In this document: positions 33,402 through 43,665 of the stretch, piece after piece | Position numbering within the stretch: position 1 is the stretch's first letter | How the letters are laid out: each line of letters opens with the position of its first letter | From: Jiangella muralis | GTDB lineage: Bacteria > Actinomycetota > Actinomycetes > Jiangellales > Jiangellaceae | NCBI RefSeq assembly: GCF_001270745.1 | Contig: NZ_KQ434753.1 | Span: 91,145 to 155,144, forward strand | DNA length: 64,000 bases | Direction of reading: 5' to 3' | Notes under the pieces: model-generated | Told to the model about the DNA's origin: nothing | Seen by the model: the letters and a program-made list of their open reading frames with translations, nothing else | Database searches by the model: none | Position numbers and translations under genes: made by a program

Positions 33402-36400
33402 GTGGCCCCTACCGGCCCGGAATCGGGATTCGGACCGAACGAGTGGCTCGTCGAGGAGTTCTACGAGAGCTGGCTCGAAGACCCCTCCAGTGTCGACCCT
33501 CAGTGGGCGGAGTTCTTCGCCGGCCGCAAGGCCGCCGATGCCGCCCCGGACGCGCCGCCGGGCACCGCCACCGCCGCCACACCGAACCCCGCCCCGACCG
33601 CCACTGCCACGTCCCCCGCGAGGACCACCGTGACTACCCAGCCCGCCGCCGCGCCGGCGCAGGCCGCAACGACGCAGGCCGCCCCGGCGAAGCCGACCAC
33701 CACCGCCGCCAAGGCCGCGCCGCGGCCCACCCCGGCGCAGCCGGCCAAGGCGCCGGCCCAGCCGCAGGACACCTCGGCCGGCCAGCCCGAGATCGTCCCG
33801 CTGCGCGGCGCGCCGGCCCGCACGGCCACCAACATGGAGACCAGCCTCGAGGTCCCGACGGCCACCAGCGTGCGCGCCGTCCCGGCCAAGCTGCTGGTCG
33901 ACAACCGCATCGTCGTCAACAACCACCTCGCCCGGTCCCGCGGCGGCAAGGTCTCGTTCACGCACATCATCGGGTACGCGCTGGTCAAGGCGCTGCGCCA
34001 GATGCCCGACATGAACTACGCCTTCGCCGACAACGACGGCAAGCCGGCGCTGGCCAAGCCGCAGCACGTCAACCTCGGCCTGGCCATCGACATGAAGAAG
34101 CCCGACGGCACCCGGCAGCTGCTGGTCCCCAGCATCAAGGGCGCCGAGGCCATGACCTTCGCCGAGTTCTGGGCCGCGTACGAAGACGTCGTCCGCCGGG
34201 CCCGCGACAACAAGCTCACCGTCGCCGACTTCCAGGGCACCACCATCACGCTGACCAACCCGGGCACCATCGGCACGGTGCACTCGGTGCCGCGGCTGAT
34301 GAAGGGCCAGGGCACCATCATCGGCGTCGGCGCCATGGAGTACCCGGCCGAGTACCAGGGCGCGGCGCCCGAGACGCTGGCCCGGGTGGGCGTCTCCAAG
34401 ACCATGACGCTCACCAGCACCTACGACCACCGCATCATCCAGGGCGCCCAGAGCGGCGACTTCCTGCGCATCGTGCACGGGCTGCTGCTGGGCCAGGACG
34501 GCTTCTACGACGAAATCTTCCGCGCGCTGCGCATCCCGTACGAGCCGATCCGCTGGGCCATTGACGTCACCACCAGCCACGAGGACGAGGTCAGCAAGCA
34601 GGCCCGGGTGCTGGAGCTCATCCACGCCTTCCGCGTGCGCGGCCACCTCATGGCCGACACCGACCCGCTCGAGTACAAGCAGCGCACGCACCCCGACCTC
34701 GACATCAGCACCCACAACCTCACGCTGTGGGACCTCGACCGCGAATTCGCCACCGGTTCGTTCGGCGGCACCAAGCGGTTCATGCTGCTGCGCGACATCC
34801 TCGGCGTGCTGCGCAACGCCTACTGCCGCACCGTCGGCATCGAGTACATGCACATCCAGGAGCCCGAGCAGCGGCGCTGGATCCAGGAGCGGGTCGAGAA
34901 GCCGGTCGACCTCACCGCGCGCGAGGACCAGCTGCGCATCCTGCTCAAGCTCAACCAGGCCGAGGCGTTCGAGACCTTCCTGCAGACGAAGTATGTCGGG
35001 CAGAAGCGGTTCTCGCTCGAGGGCGGCGAGTCGCTGATCCCGGTACTCGACGAGGTCGTCGAGGCCGCCGCCGAGGCCGGGCTGCAGGAGGCCTGCATCG
35101 GCATGGCCCACCGCGGCCGGCTGAACGTGCTGGCCAACATCGTCGGCAAGAGCTACGCGCAGATCTTCGGCGAGTTCCAGGGCAACATCGACCCCCGCAC
35201 CGTCCAAGGCTCCGGCGACGTCAAGTACCACCTGGGCGCCGACGGCGAGTTCACCGCGCTCGACGGCTCGAAGATCAAGGTGTCGCTGACGGCGAACCCG
35301 AGCCACCTCGAGGCGGTCAACCCGGTGCTCGAGGGCATCGCGCGGGCCAAGCAGGACATCCTCGACCGCGGCGAGGAGTTCCCGGTGCTGCCGATCCTGG
35401 TGCACGGTGACGCCGCGTTCGCCGGCCAGGGTGTCGTGGCCGAGACGCTGAACCTCTCGCAGCTGCGCGGCTACCGCACCGGCGGCACCGTCCACGTCGT
35501 CGTCAACAACCAGGTCGGCTACACCACGTCGCCCGACCAGTCCCGCTCGTCGATGTACTCCACCGACGTCGCGCGCATGGTGCAGGCGCCGATCTTCCAC
35601 GTCAACGGCGACGACCCCGAGGCATGCACCCGGGTGGCCCGGCTGGCCTTCGAGTTCCGGCAGACGTTCAAGAAGGACGTCGTCATCGACATGGTCTGCT
35701 ACCGCCGGCGCGGCCACAACGAGGGCGACGACCCCAGCTACACCCAGCCGCTCATGTACGACCTCATCGAGGCGAAGCGGCCGGTGCGCAAGCTCTACAC
35801 CGAGGCGCTGATCGGCCGCGGCGACATCACCATCGAGGAGGCCGAGCAGGTCCTGCTCGACTACCAGCAGCAGCTGGAGCGGGTGTTCGCCGAGACCCGG
35901 CAGGCGGCGCCGACCACCGTCACCACGGTGCCCACCTACCCCGACAAGCCGGCGCCCGAGGGCGCGGTCGTCACCGCCACCACGCCCGAGGTGCTCAAGC
36001 GCATCGCCGACGCCTACCTCACGGTGCCCGACGGCTTCACCGTCCACCCGAAGGTGCTGCCGCAGGTGCAGCGCCGGGCGCAGGCGCTCACCGAGGGCAA
36101 CATCGACTGGGCCACGGCCGAGATCACCGCTTTCGGCGCGCTGCTGCTCGACCGCCGCCCGGTGCGGCTGGCCGGCCAGGACTCCCGCCGCGGCACGTTC
36201 GTCCAGCGGTTCGCGTCGCTGGTCGACCGCAAGACCGGCGAGTCGTACCTCCCGCTGCAGCACCTCGACGAGTCGCAGGCGAAGTTCTACGCCTACGACT
36301 CCCTGCTGTCGGAGTTCGCGGCCATGGGCTTCGAGTACGGCTACTCGGTGGCCCGGCCCGACGCGCTGGTGCTGTGGGAGGCGCAGTTCGGCGACTTCGC

Positions 36401-37130
36401 CAACGGCGCGCAGACCATCATCGACGAGTTCATCAGCGCCGGCGAGGCCAAGTGGGGCCAGTACTCCGGCGTCGTGCTGCTGCTGCCGCACGGCTACGAG
36501 GGCCAGGGCGCCGACCACTCGTCCGCGCGCATGGAACGGTTCCTGCTGATGGGCGCCGAGGACGCGTTCCGGGTGGCGCAGCCGTCCACGCCGGCGTCGC
36601 ACTTCCACCTGCTGCGCTCGCAGGCACTCGAAGCGCAGCACCGGCCGCTGGTGGTCTTCACGCCGAAGTCCATGCTGCGCAACAAGCGCGCCGTGTCCGT
36701 ACCCGACGACTTCACCGGCACCACCACCTTCCGGCCGGTGCTGCCCGACCCCGAGCCGCTGGACGCCGCGAAGGTCGACCGCGTGCTGCTGTGCAGCGGG
36801 AAGATCACCTGGGAGCTGCTGGCCGAGCGCACCAAGCGTTCCGACGACCACACCGCGATCCTCCCGGTCGAGCAGTTGTACCCGCTGCCCGCGCAGGAGA
36901 TCGCGACGGCGCTCGCGGCGTACCCGAACCTGCGTGAGATCCGCTGGGTCCAGGACGAGCCCGAGAACATGGGTCCGTGGCCGTTCATGGCGCTGCACCT
37001 GGCGCCGAAACTGCCCGACGGCGTCCCGCTCCGGCCGGTCACCCGGCCGGCCAGCACGTCGCCGGCCGTCGGCAACCACAGCGTCCACCTCGACCAGCAG
37101 AAGGCGCTGCACGACGCCGCGTTCGCCTGA
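33402..37130 (+). CDS. kgd: Multifunctional 2-oxoglutarate metabolism enzyme (E1/E2 fusion, Kgd)
   Basis: 1242 residues. The N-terminus [29 protein letters not shown] is the conserved Kgd/SucA start. An Ala/Pro linker follows, then a succinyltransferase (E2-type) domain with catalytic His343 in [14 protein letters not shown], and a full thiamine diphosphate E1 domain ([47 protein letters not shown]). It acts in the TCA cycle as a 2-oxoglutarate decarboxylase/dehydrogenase and carboligase. No lipoyl domain is present, as in other actinobacterial forms. GTG 33402 is preferred over an ATG at 33324 because the family N-terminus begins here and AGAAGG precedes it. Confidence 0.95.
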   Translation: MAPTGPESGFGPNEWLVEEFYESWLEDPSSVDPQWAEFFAGRKAADAAPDAPPGTATAATPNPAPTATATSPARTTVTTQPAAAPAQAATTQAAPAKPTTTAAKAAPRPTPAQPAKAPAQPQDTSAGQPEIVPLRGAPARTATNMETSLEVPTATSVRAVPAKLLVDNRIVVNNHLARSRGGKVSFTHIIGYALVKALRQMPDMNYAFADNDGKPALAKPQHVNLGLAIDMKKPDGTRQLLVPSIKGAEAMTFAEFWAAYEDVVRRARDNKLTVADFQGTTITLTNPGTIGTVHSVPRLMKGQGTIIGVGAMEYPAEYQGAAPETLARVGVSKTMTLTSTYDHRIIQGAQSGDFLRIVHGLLLGQDGFYDEIFRALRIPYEPIRWAIDVTTSHEDEVSKQARVLELIHAFRVRGHLMADTDPLEYKQRTHPDLDISTHNLTLWDLDREFATGSFGGTKRFMLLRDILGVLRNAYCRTVGIEYMHIQEPEQRRWIQERVEKPVDLTAREDQLRILLKLNQAEAFETFLQTKYVGQKRFSLEGGESLIPVLDEVVEAAAEAGLQEACIGMAHRGRLNVLANIVGKSYAQIFGEFQGNIDPRTVQGSGDVKYHLGADGEFTALDGSKIKVSLTANPSHLEAVNPVLEGIARAKQDILDRGEEFPVLPILVHGDAAFAGQGVVAETLNLSQLRGYRTGGTVHVVVNNQVGYTTSPDQSRSSMYSTDVARMVQAPIFHVNGDDPEACTRVARLAFEFRQTFKKDVVIDMVCYRRRGHNEGDDPSYTQPLMYDLIEAKRPVRKLYTEALIGRGDITIEEAEQVLLDYQQQLERVFAETRQAAPTTVTTVPTYPDKPAPEGAVVTATTPEVLKRIADAYLTVPDGFTVHPKVLPQVQRRAQALTEGNIDWATAEITAFGALLLDRRPVRLAGQDSRRGTFVQRFASLVDRKTGESYLPLQHLDESQAKFYAYDSLLSEFAAMGFEYGYSVARPDALVLWEAQFGDFANGAQTIIDEFISAGEAKWGQYSGVVLLLPHGYEGQGADHSSARMERFLLMGAEDAFRVAQPSTPASHFHLLRSQALEAQHRPLVVFTPKSMLRNKRAVSVPDDFTGTTTFRPVLPDPEPLDAAKVDRVLLCSGKITWELLAERTKRSDDHTAILPVEQLYPLPAQEIATALAAYPNLREIRWVQDEPENMGPWPFMALHLAPKLPDGVPLRPVTRPASTSPAVGNHSVHLDQQKALHDAAFA

Positions 37131-37327
37131 TGTACTTCACCGACCGCGGCATCGAGGAACTCGACGAGCGCCGGGGTGACGAACAGGTCACCCTGAGCTG
37201 GCTGGCCGAGCGGCTGCGCTACTTCGTCGACCAGAACCCCGAGTTCGAGACCCCGGTCGAGCGGCTGGCCACCTGGCTGGCCCGCGCCGACGACGAGGAC
37301 GACGACACCGGCGGCGACGCCGAGTGA
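37130..37327 (+). CDS. DUF6104-like small protein
   Basis: 65 residues, opening [20 protein letters not shown] and containing SWLAERLRYFVDQNPEFETPVERLATWLARAD. Small acidic proteins of this kind sit directly after kgd in many actinomycetes. The ATG overlaps the kgd stop (TGATG) and the stop overlaps the next start as GTGA, so it is translated as part of the kgd unit. Function unknown. Confidence 0.78.
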   Translation: MYFTDRGIEELDERRGDEQVTLSWLAERLRYFVDQNPEFETPVERLATWLARADDEDDDTGGDAE

Positions 37328-37959
37328 CGGACCCCCGCGACGTCCGGGTGTGCGTCTTCGGCGACTCCTTCGTCGCCGGGGTCGGTGACCCGAAGGCGCT
37401 CGGCTGGGTCGGCCGGGTGGCCGCGCGCACACCGTCGTCCACCGGGGTCGCGCTGACGGCGTACTCGCTGGGCGTGCGCGGCGAGGCGACCGAGGAGATG
37501 GTCGTGCGCATGCCGATGGAGTGCGCGCCCCGCTTCGCCCGCGGCGACGAGCACCGCGTCGTGCTGGCGCCCGGCGTGGCCGACGCGTTCCGGGGCGTGC
37601 CGGTCGCACGGTCGGTGGCGGCGCTGGAGTTCGGGCTCTCCTCGGTGAGCGTCCCGGTGCTCGTCGTCGGGCCCCCACCCGTCGGCGATGACCCCATGCT
37701 GGCCCGCATCGGCGAGCTGGACGCCGCGTGGGCGCGGCTGTGCGGCGACCGCGGCGTCCCGTACATCCCGACGTTCGGCCCGCTCTCGGCCAAGGACGCC
37801 TGGCGGACCGCTCGCGCCGACGACGGCCTGCACCCCGACCAGACCGGCTACGGCCTGCTCGCCTACCTCGTCCTCAACGGCGGCTGGTACCCCTGGCTGG
37901 GCATCGAAGCGCCGATCACACCGGTGAAGGACCGCCGGGCGCCCCGCGCCGAGTCCTGA
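37324..37959 (+). CDS. SGNH/GDSL-family hydrolase
   Basis: 211 residues. The catalytic Ser is in VCVFGDSFVAGVGDP, and the C-terminal block DDGLHPDQTGYGLLAYLV carries the Asp-x-x-His pair. The Gly and Asn oxyanion blocks are less clear: LAPGVADAFRG stands where GxND is expected, with no Asn. No signal peptide, so cytoplasmic. It may be an esterase with relaxed oxyanion geometry. Coupled to the small upstream gene by a GTGA overlap. Confidence 0.78.
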   Translation: MTDPRDVRVCVFGDSFVAGVGDPKALGWVGRVAARTPSSTGVALTAYSLGVRGEATEEMVVRMPMECAPRFARGDEHRVVLAPGVADAFRGVPVARSVAALEFGLSSVSVPVLVVGPPPVGDDPMLARIGELDAAWARLCGDRGVPYIPTFGPLSAKDAWRTARADDGLHPDQTGYGLLAYLVLNGGWYPWLGIEAPITPVKDRRAPRAES

Positions 37960-37993
37960 GTTCGCTGGGGTCTCACGTCACGTCCTCGCCCCG

Positions 37994-38959
37994 CTACGGC
38001 GTGAAGACGACCTTGCCGAAGACGTCGCCGGCGTCGAGCGCGGCGAAACCGTCCCGGGCGTCGGCCAGCGGCAGCACCCGATCGACCACCGGGCGCAGGC
38101 CGGTCCGCTCGCAGAACGCCAGCAGCCGGGCCAGTTCGTCGCGGGTGCCCATCGTGGAGCCGACGACCCGCAACTGCAGGAAGAACACCCGGTTCAGCTC
38201 GGTCTCGGCGACGTATCCGGACGTCGCGCCGGACACCACCAGCGTGCCGCCCGGCCGCAGCGACCGCACCGAGTGCTGCCACGTCGCCGCGCCCACCGTC
38301 TCCATGACGGCGTCGACCCGCTCGGGCAGCCGCGCGCCCGTGGCGAACACCTCGTCGGCGCCCAGGGACGTCACCCGCGCGGCCTTCGAGGGGTTCCGCG
38401 ACGTCACCCAGACCCGCGCCCCGGCCGCCGCGCCCAGCGCCACCAGCGCCGTCGCCACCCCGCCGCCGGCGCCCTGCACGAGCACCGTCTGCCCGGGCAC
38501 CACCCGAGCCTGCGTGAACAGCATCCGGTACGCCGTCAGCCACGCGGTCGGCAGGCACGCGGCCTCCTCGAACGACAGCGCGGACGGCTTGGGCACCAGG
38601 TTCCGCGACGGCACCGCGACCCGCTGCGCGAACGTGCCCGGGTGCAGTTCGGACAGCAGCGTCCGCTTGGGGTCGAGCGTCTCGTCGTCACGCCAGTCGG
38701 GGTGGGAGACGACGGCGTGGACGAGGACCTCGCGGCCGTCGTCGGTGACGCCCGCGGCGTCGCAGCCGAGGATCATCGGCAATCGGCTCGGGTCGAGGCC
38801 GACGCCGCGCAGCGACCAGAGGTCGTGGTGGTTGAGCGCCGCCGCCCGCACCGTCACCGCCGTCCAGCCGTCCGGGACCGGCGGCTCGGGCCGCTCCCCC
38901 AGGGTCAGCCCGGCGAGCGGGTCGGCGGCGTCCAGGGAGGAGGCGTAGGCGGCGAACAT
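37994..38959 (-). CDS. Zinc-independent MDR-family quinone oxidoreductase-like dehydrogenase
   Basis: 321 residues, medium-chain dehydrogenase fold. The GroES-like half is residues 1-130 (VTVRAAALNHHDLWSLRGVG, GCDAAGVTDDGREV). The Rossmann half has VLVQGAGGGVATALVALGAAAG. The structural zinc cysteines are missing, as in quinone oxidoreductases, so NADPH-dependent reduction of quinones or enones is likely. TAGGCT lies exactly 6 nt before the ATG, and AGGGG also precedes it. Convergent with the hydrolase; only 34 bp separate their stops. Confidence 0.8.
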   Translation of the reverse strand: MFAAYASSLDAADPLAGLTLGERPEPPVPDGWTAVTVRAAALNHHDLWSLRGVGLDPSRLPMILGCDAAGVTDDGREVLVHAVVSHPDWRDDETLDPKRTLLSELHPGTFAQRVAVPSRNLVPKPSALSFEEAACLPTAWLTAYRMLFTQARVVPGQTVLVQGAGGGVATALVALGAAAGARVWVTSRNPSKAARVTSLGADEVFATGARLPERVDAVMETVGAATWQHSVRSLRPGGTLVVSGATSGYVAETELNRVFFLQLRVVGSTMGTRDELARLLAFCERTGLRPVVDRVLPLADARDGFAALDAGDVFGKVVFTP

Positions 38960-39148
38960 CCCCTGAGCCTAGTAAAGCGCCGACCGCGAGGTCCCTGGCA
39001 GCCGCGAGGCCCACAAGGGAAAGGAGACCAGCGATTGGATAGGGACCCACCGGGTTCACTCCGACCGGCTCGGATGGCAGGATGCGTCGGGGCGTCGAGG
39101 GCCAGGGTGTGACACTCTGGTCGGGAGCACCACACACGAGGAGGTTTG

Positions 39149-39535
39149 GTGAGCGAGTCCGGTTCGTCGTTCGGTGACCTGGTAGAGCTTCAGGTACCGG
39201 CGTCCAGCGCTTACCTCACCGTGCTGCGGACCACCGCCGCCCGGCTGGCCGCCAGGATCGGGTTCACACTCGACGAGATCGAAGACCTGCGCATCGCCGT
39301 CGACGAAGCCGGCGCCATGCTGCTCCCGCTGGCCGTCCCCGGCTCGAACATGCACTGCAGCTTCCAGTTGCACACCGACATCCTCGACGTCGTGGTGTCC
39401 GTTCCGGCCGCGAAGACCGACCTCCCCAGCCGCGACAGCTTCGCCTGGACGGTGCTGTCGGCGCTGGCCGGCGAGGTCGCCTCGCGGGCCGAGGACGGCA
39501 GGGTGTCCATCATGTTGCGGAAGAAGCGGGGTTGA
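39149..39535 (+). CDS. Anti-sigma factor, RsbW/UsfX-like HATPase protein
   Basis: 128 residues. The ATP-binding N box is IEDLRIAVDEAGAMLL. The fold is the GHKL kinase fold used by anti-sigma factors of the SigB/SigF group, which sequester their sigma factor until a partner-switch antagonist releases it. GTG 39149 follows GAGGAGG at a good distance. The stop overlaps the sigma-factor start as TTGA (39532-39535). No anti-anti-sigma gene is adjacent, so the release partner must be elsewhere. Confidence 0.82.
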   Translation: MSESGSSFGDLVELQVPASSAYLTVLRTTAARLAARIGFTLDEIEDLRIAVDEAGAMLLPLAVPGSNMHCSFQLHTDILDVVVSVPAAKTDLPSRDSFAWTVLSALAGEVASRAEDGRVSIMLRKKRG

Positions 39536-40428
39536 GTCAGGCGGTGGGCGCTGCTGAGGCGAGGCTGACCAGCGAGGCCAAGGAGGAGCTCGCCGGTCCG
39601 ATCGTCGACGTCGTCCGGCCGGTCGTGGCGGTCGGCCCGGTCGAAGTCGAGCCGGCGGACGGCGAGCCCACCCGCGGCACGGTCGACCGCGTCACCAGCC
39701 GGGCCCTGCTGCAACTGCTGGCCGGCCTCGACGCCGACGACCCCGCGCGCGGCGAGATCCGCAACCGCCTGACGACGCTGCACCTGCCGCTCGCCGAGCA
39801 CCTCGCCCGCCGCTTCGCCGGCCGCGGCGAGCCGTACGAGGACCTCGTCCAGGTCGCCACCATCGGCCTGATCAAGGCGATCGACCGGTACGACCCCGGC
39901 CGCGGCGCCGAGTTCTCCACCTACGCCACGCCGACGATCCTCGGCGAGATCAAGCGCTGGTTCCGCGACAAGGGCTGGGCCATCCGGGTCCCCCGCCGGC
40001 TGCAGGAGCTGCGGCTGTCGATCAGCACGGCGACGACGGACCTGCTGCAACAGCTGGGCCGCTCGCCGACCATCGCCGAGCTGGCGCAGGCCACCCGCAC
40101 CACCGAGGACGAGGTGCTGGAGGCGCTGGAGACGGCGTCCGCCTACAGCACCGTCTCACTCGACTCCCCCGAGCCGGGCGAGAACGCCCCCAGCACCATC
40201 GAGACCATCGGCAAGGACGACGAAGCGCTCGAGGGCGTCGAGAACCGCGAGACGCTGGCCCGCATGCTCGAAGGGCTGCCCGACCGCGAGCGGCGCATCA
40301 TCGTGCTGCGGTTCTTCCGCGGCATGACGCAGTCGCAGATCGCCGGCGAGATCGGCATCTCGCAGATGCACGTGTCCCGGCTGCTGGCCCGGACCTTGAT
40401 CCAACTTCGTGAGAGCATGTTCCGCTGA
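39532..40428 (+). CDS. SigB/SigF/SigG-family RNA polymerase sigma factor
   Basis: 298 residues. Region 2 has YEDLVQVATIGLIKAIDRYDPGRGAEFSTYATPTILGEIKRWFRDKGW, the group 3 signature. Region 3 is RRLQELRLSISTATTDL. Region 4 has ERRIIVLRFFRGMTQSQIAGEIGISQMHVSRLLART. It starts at TTG 39532, overlapping its anti-sigma gene. The N-terminal ~50 residues are an uncommon extension before the conserved core. Such factors control stress or developmental regulons. Confidence 0.9.
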   Translation: MSQAVGAAEARLTSEAKEELAGPIVDVVRPVVAVGPVEVEPADGEPTRGTVDRVTSRALLQLLAGLDADDPARGEIRNRLTTLHLPLAEHLARRFAGRGEPYEDLVQVATIGLIKAIDRYDPGRGAEFSTYATPTILGEIKRWFRDKGWAIRVPRRLQELRLSISTATTDLLQQLGRSPTIAELAQATRTTEDEVLEALETASAYSTVSLDSPEPGENAPSTIETIGKDDEALEGVENRETLARMLEGLPDRERRIIVLRFFRGMTQSQIAGEIGISQMHVSRLLARTLIQLRESMFR

Positions 40429-40463
40429 CCGGCAGCGGTTCCGCGAACCGTAGGCTGTCAGGC

Positions 40464-41390
40464 ATGCGCGCCCTCGTCGTCCTCAACCCGAACGCCACGA
40501 CGACGTCCGTGCGCACCCGCGACGTGCTGCTGGCGGCGCTGAGCAACGATCTCGACCTCGAGGTCGCCGAGACCACGCACCGCGGCCACGCCATCGAGCT
40601 GACCAGGAAGGCCCGGGCCGACGGCGTCGGCCTGATCGTGTCGGTCGGCGGCGACGGCACCGTGAACGAGGTGGTCAACGGCCTGCTCGACCCCGCGCCG
40701 GCCGACGGCGAGACCGTCCCCGACATCGCGATCATCCCGGGCGGCAGCACCAACGTGCTGGCCCGCAACCTCGGCATCCCTGAGAACGCCATCGAGGCCA
40801 CCGGCCTGCTGCTGGACGCGCTGCGCGCCGGACGACGGCAGAGCATCGGGCTCGGCCGGCTCGACGACCGGTTCTTCACCTTCACCGCCGGGTTCGGGCT
40901 CGACGCCGACGTCATCCACGCCGTCGAGGACGAGCGCGAGCGCGGCCGCGTGTCCACCGTCCAGCTGTACGTGCGCACCGCCGTCCGCCGGTTCTTCGCC
41001 CAGCCCGAGCGGCGGCGCGGCACCATCGAGCTGACGGCCGACGGGGCGACGCCGGTCGCCGGGCTGGCCGTCGTCATCGTCACGAACTGCACGCCGTGGA
41101 CGTATCTCGGCGCCCGGCCGCTGCGGCCCACCCCGTTGTCCGACCTCAACGCCGGTCTCGACGTGTTCGGGCTGACCAGCCTGCGGCTGGCGCCGACGTT
41201 GCTGCACCTCGCCCAGCTGACGACCCGGCGGGGGCCGCGCGGGCGGGCCGTCGTGTCCCTGCACGACCGCAAGGAACTCGTGCTGCGCGCGCCCGCACCA
41301 CTGCCGGTGCAGGTCGACGGCGACTACATCGGTGAGCGGACGGAGATCACGCTGACCTCGGTGCCGCGGGCGCTGCGCATCGCGTACTGA
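40464..41390 (+). CDS. Diacylglycerol kinase-family lipid kinase
   Basis: 308 residues. The catalytic N-terminal domain has LVVLNPNATTTSVRTRD, the phosphate-binding GGDGTVNEVVNGLL and IPGGSTNVLARNLGIP. The C-terminal beta-sandwich ends PLPVQVDGDYIGERTEITL. Members phosphorylate diacylglycerol or make phosphatidylinositol-type lipids. TAGGCT lies 7 nt upstream of the ATG and no ribosome site is visible, so a leaderless message is likely. Confidence 0.87.
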   Translation: MRALVVLNPNATTTSVRTRDVLLAALSNDLDLEVAETTHRGHAIELTRKARADGVGLIVSVGGDGTVNEVVNGLLDPAPADGETVPDIAIIPGGSTNVLARNLGIPENAIEATGLLLDALRAGRRQSIGLGRLDDRFFTFTAGFGLDADVIHAVEDERERGRVSTVQLYVRTAVRRFFAQPERRRGTIELTADGATPVAGLAVVIVTNCTPWTYLGARPLRPTPLSDLNAGLDVFGLTSLRLAPTLLHLAQLTTRRGPRGRAVVSLHDRKELVLRAPAPLPVQVDGDYIGERTEITLTSVPRALRIAY

Positions 41391-41763
41391 ACGCCGGTTT
41401 CCGTCGATCCGAAGCCGGTGAGCACGTCGAACCTGCCAGATGCAGGTCCGCAGGACCCTTGCCAGGGCCAGAGGTGCCAGTTATCGTCCCATCTTGGCTG
41501 TTTTGAGCCGATGCTGTGACCGACGCTACACCGACCTTCATGAGACGGATTACACAAAGCCCTTGTAGATGCATCACGAACTTGTCACCCTGGTAGGGCG
41601 ACGCGGTGAGCCGCGCACTTCGAGCGCGCAGCAGACCGCCGTAAGACTTCGCGTCATCCCCTCGGCCCACGAAACCACAGGGCCGGGCAGGGATTCGTGA
41701 ACGAATTCACGTACTGCAACGTGGCTGGTCGGCAGAGCCGCCCGGCACCACCATAAAGGAGCT
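41391..41763 (+). promoter_or_regulatory. whiB1 upstream region with hairpin and interlocked palindromes
   Basis: No gene is seen in these 373 bp. A short hairpin ACCTGC/GCAGGT (41431-41436 with 41442-41447) may end the lipid-kinase transcript. Further on, ATTCGT-GA-ACGAAT (41693-41706) and CGTGAA-CGAA-TTCACG (41696-41711) are two perfect, interlocked inverted repeats. They are a candidate operator for whiB1, which starts 53 bp later behind AAGGAG. Confidence 0.45.
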
Positions 41764-42024
41764 GTGAGAACCATGGATTGGCGCCACCGTGCCGCCTGTC
41801 GAGACGAGGACCCAGAGCTGTTCTTCCCCATCGGGAACACCGGGCCCGCGCTGCTCCAGATCGAGGAGGCCAAGACCGTCTGCCGCCGCTGCGACGTACG
41901 CGAAGCCTGCCTGAGCTGGGCTCTTGAGAGCGGCCAGGACGCCGGCGTGTGGGGCGGGCTGTCCGAGGACGAGCGTCGCGCTCTCAAGCGTCGCAATGCC
42001 CGAGCCCGCGCGCGAGCCTACTGA
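41764..42024 (+). CDS. whiB1: WhiB1-type iron-sulfur transcriptional regulator
   Basis: 86 residues. The four [4Fe-4S] cysteines are C13, C41, C44 and C50 in RAACRDEDPELFF and TVCRRCDVREACLSW. The GVWGG turn and the basic tail ALKRRNARARARAY follow. It matches WhiB1 of mycobacteria closely (MDWRHRAACRDEDPELFFPIG). WhiB1 binds the housekeeping sigma factor and is nitric-oxide sensitive. GTG 41764 is preferred for its AAGGAG spacing; the family-typical Met is codon 4. Divergence from pdtaS across a terminator conserves the mycobacterial order whiB1-pdtaS. Confidence 0.93.
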   Translation: MRTMDWRHRAACRDEDPELFFPIGNTGPALLQIEEAKTVCRRCDVREACLSWALESGQDAGVWGGLSEDERRALKRRNARARARAY

Positions 42025-42062
42025 GCCGGAACACCCGAAGCCGACACTCGCGCCTGAACGCT

Positions 42063-42095
42063 ACGCCCCGCCAGCACCCCGGATTGGCGGGGCGT
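42063..42095. terminator. Bidirectional terminator between whiB1 and pdtaS
   Basis: A perfect 11-bp stem, ACGCCCCGCCA with TGGCGGGGCGT, around an 11-nt loop, lies 38 bp after whiB1 and 29 bp after the convergent pdtaS stop. Confidence 0.75.
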
Positions 42096-42124
42096 CGGTA
42101 CGTCCGCACCCGGCCGCCCGTTCC

Positions 42125-43624
42125 TCAGCGGGGCGACTCCGCCTCGACCGGCAGGTCCAGCACGACCCGGGTGCCGCCGCCGGCGCGCGGCCCGATGTCG
42201 AGCGTCCCGCCCAACTCCCCCACCACCAGTGACCGGACGATCTGCAGCCCGAGGTTCCCGGTGGTGGTCGCGTCGAAGCCGGGCGGCAGGCCGACGCCGT
42301 CGTCGTCGACCGTCACCAGCAGCCGGCCGTCCGACCGTTCCGCCGTCAGCAGCACCGCGCCGCCGCGCCGGCCGAGGCCGTGCTCGACGGCGTTCTGCAG
42401 GACCTCGGTCAGCGTCATGGCCAGCGGCGTCGCGGTCTCGGCGGCGAGGATCCCGAACGTCCCCGACCGGGTCGCCCGCACGTCCGACGTCGTGGCGGCC
42501 ACCTCGGCGACCATGCCGAGCAGGCGGTCCGCGACGTCGTCGAAGGCGACGGTGTCGTCGACGGTCTGCGACAGCGTCTCGTGCACGATCGCGATCGAGC
42601 CGACCCGGCGCACCGCCTCGTCCAGCGCCGCCCGTCCCTCCGCCGACCCGATGCGCCGCGACTGCAACCGCAGCAGCGCCGCGACCGTCTGCAGGTTGTT
42701 CTTCACCCGGTGGTGGATCTCGCGGATCGTCGCGTCCTTGGTCAGCAGCTCCCGCTCGCGCCGCCGCACCTCGGTGACGTCGCGGCACAGCGCCAGCGCG
42801 CCGACGTGCTGCCCGCCCGGGTCGAGCGGGATGATCCGCAACGTCATGACGGTGCCGTTGCCCTCGATCTCGGTGCGGATGTGCTGCCGTCCGCCGAGCA
42901 CGTCCTCCAGCGGCTCGTCCCGCGCGCCCGGCGGCGGCGCCAGGGCGGCGGTCGCCTTGCCGAGGTGCTGGCCGACGAGGTCCGCGGCCAGGCCGAGCCG
43001 CCGGTAGACGGACACGGCGTTGGGGCTGGCGTACAGCGCCTGGCCGTCGGCGTCGAGTCGGACCAGGCCGTCGCCGACCCGGGGCGCGCCGCGGCGACCC
43101 ATGTCGGTGCGGGTGGAGTGCGGGAACCGGCCCTCGGTGATCAGCGTGGCCAGCTGGCTGCCGCACTCGAGATAGGACAGCTCCAACCGGCTCGGCGTGC
43201 GGACCGCGATGAGGTTGGTGTGCCGGCCGATGACGGCGATGACGCGGCCGTCGTGGCGCACCGGGATCGCCTCGACCCGCACCGGGACGTCGTCCCACCA
43301 CTCCGGGTCGCCCTCACGGCGGATGACGCCCTCGGCGTAGGCGGTGTCGATGAGCGGCCGGCGGCCCTTCGCCAGGTACGTCCCGACGAGGTCCTCGACG
43401 TAGGCGGTCGGGCCGGTGGTCGGACGCATCTGGGCGACGGCCCGGTAGCCGTCGCCGTCGCGGTCGGGCACCCAGAGGACGAGGTCGGCGAAGGAGAGGT
43501 CGGCCAGCAACTGCCAGTCGGCGATGAGCGCATGCAACCAGTCGAGGTCGGCCTCGGAGAGATCGGTGTGACGCTGGACGACGTCGTTGAGCGACGGCAC
43601 GTCACTGAGCGTAGCTCTCGTCAC
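42125..43624 (-). CDS. pdtaS: Sensor histidine kinase PdtaS
   Basis: 499 residues. The N-terminal GAF-like domain begins ADLDWLHALIADWQLLADLSFADLVLWV. A PAS domain follows (DGLVRLDADGQALYASPNAV). The HisKA_2 phosphoacceptor helix is IREIHHRVKNNLQTVAALLRLQSRRI with its His, and the HWE/HATPase domain has LTEVLQNAVEHGL and DDDGVGLPPGFD. It is soluble. In mycobacteria it signals to the RNA-binding regulator PdtaR, which is not in this window. GTG 43624 has GGAGGG 6 nt upstream. Confidence 0.92.
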   Translation of the reverse strand: MTRATLSDVPSLNDVVQRHTDLSEADLDWLHALIADWQLLADLSFADLVLWVPDRDGDGYRAVAQMRPTTGPTAYVEDLVGTYLAKGRRPLIDTAYAEGVIRREGDPEWWDDVPVRVEAIPVRHDGRVIAVIGRHTNLIAVRTPSRLELSYLECGSQLATLITEGRFPHSTRTDMGRRGAPRVGDGLVRLDADGQALYASPNAVSVYRRLGLAADLVGQHLGKATAALAPPPGARDEPLEDVLGGRQHIRTEIEGNGTVMTLRIIPLDPGGQHVGALALCRDVTEVRRRERELLTKDATIREIHHRVKNNLQTVAALLRLQSRRIGSAEGRAALDEAVRRVGSIAIVHETLSQTVDDTVAFDDVADRLLGMVAEVAATTSDVRATRSGTFGILAAETATPLAMTLTEVLQNAVEHGLGRRGGAVLLTAERSDGRLLVTVDDDGVGLPPGFDATTTGNLGLQIVRSLVVGELGGTLDIGPRAGGGTRVVLDLPVEAESPR

Positions 43625-43665
43625 GTCGCTTCCCTCCATGGAGGTGGTTCTGCGAGGATTGCTCC

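Noticed and set aside
33171..37112. Very long open frame on the minus strand opposite kgd
   Set aside because: It is the antisense of a conserved, motif-complete enzyme. High GC keeps the opposite frame open, and the translation is low-complexity Gly/Arg/Val-rich with no domain. Only its last part (32463-33170) has independent support.
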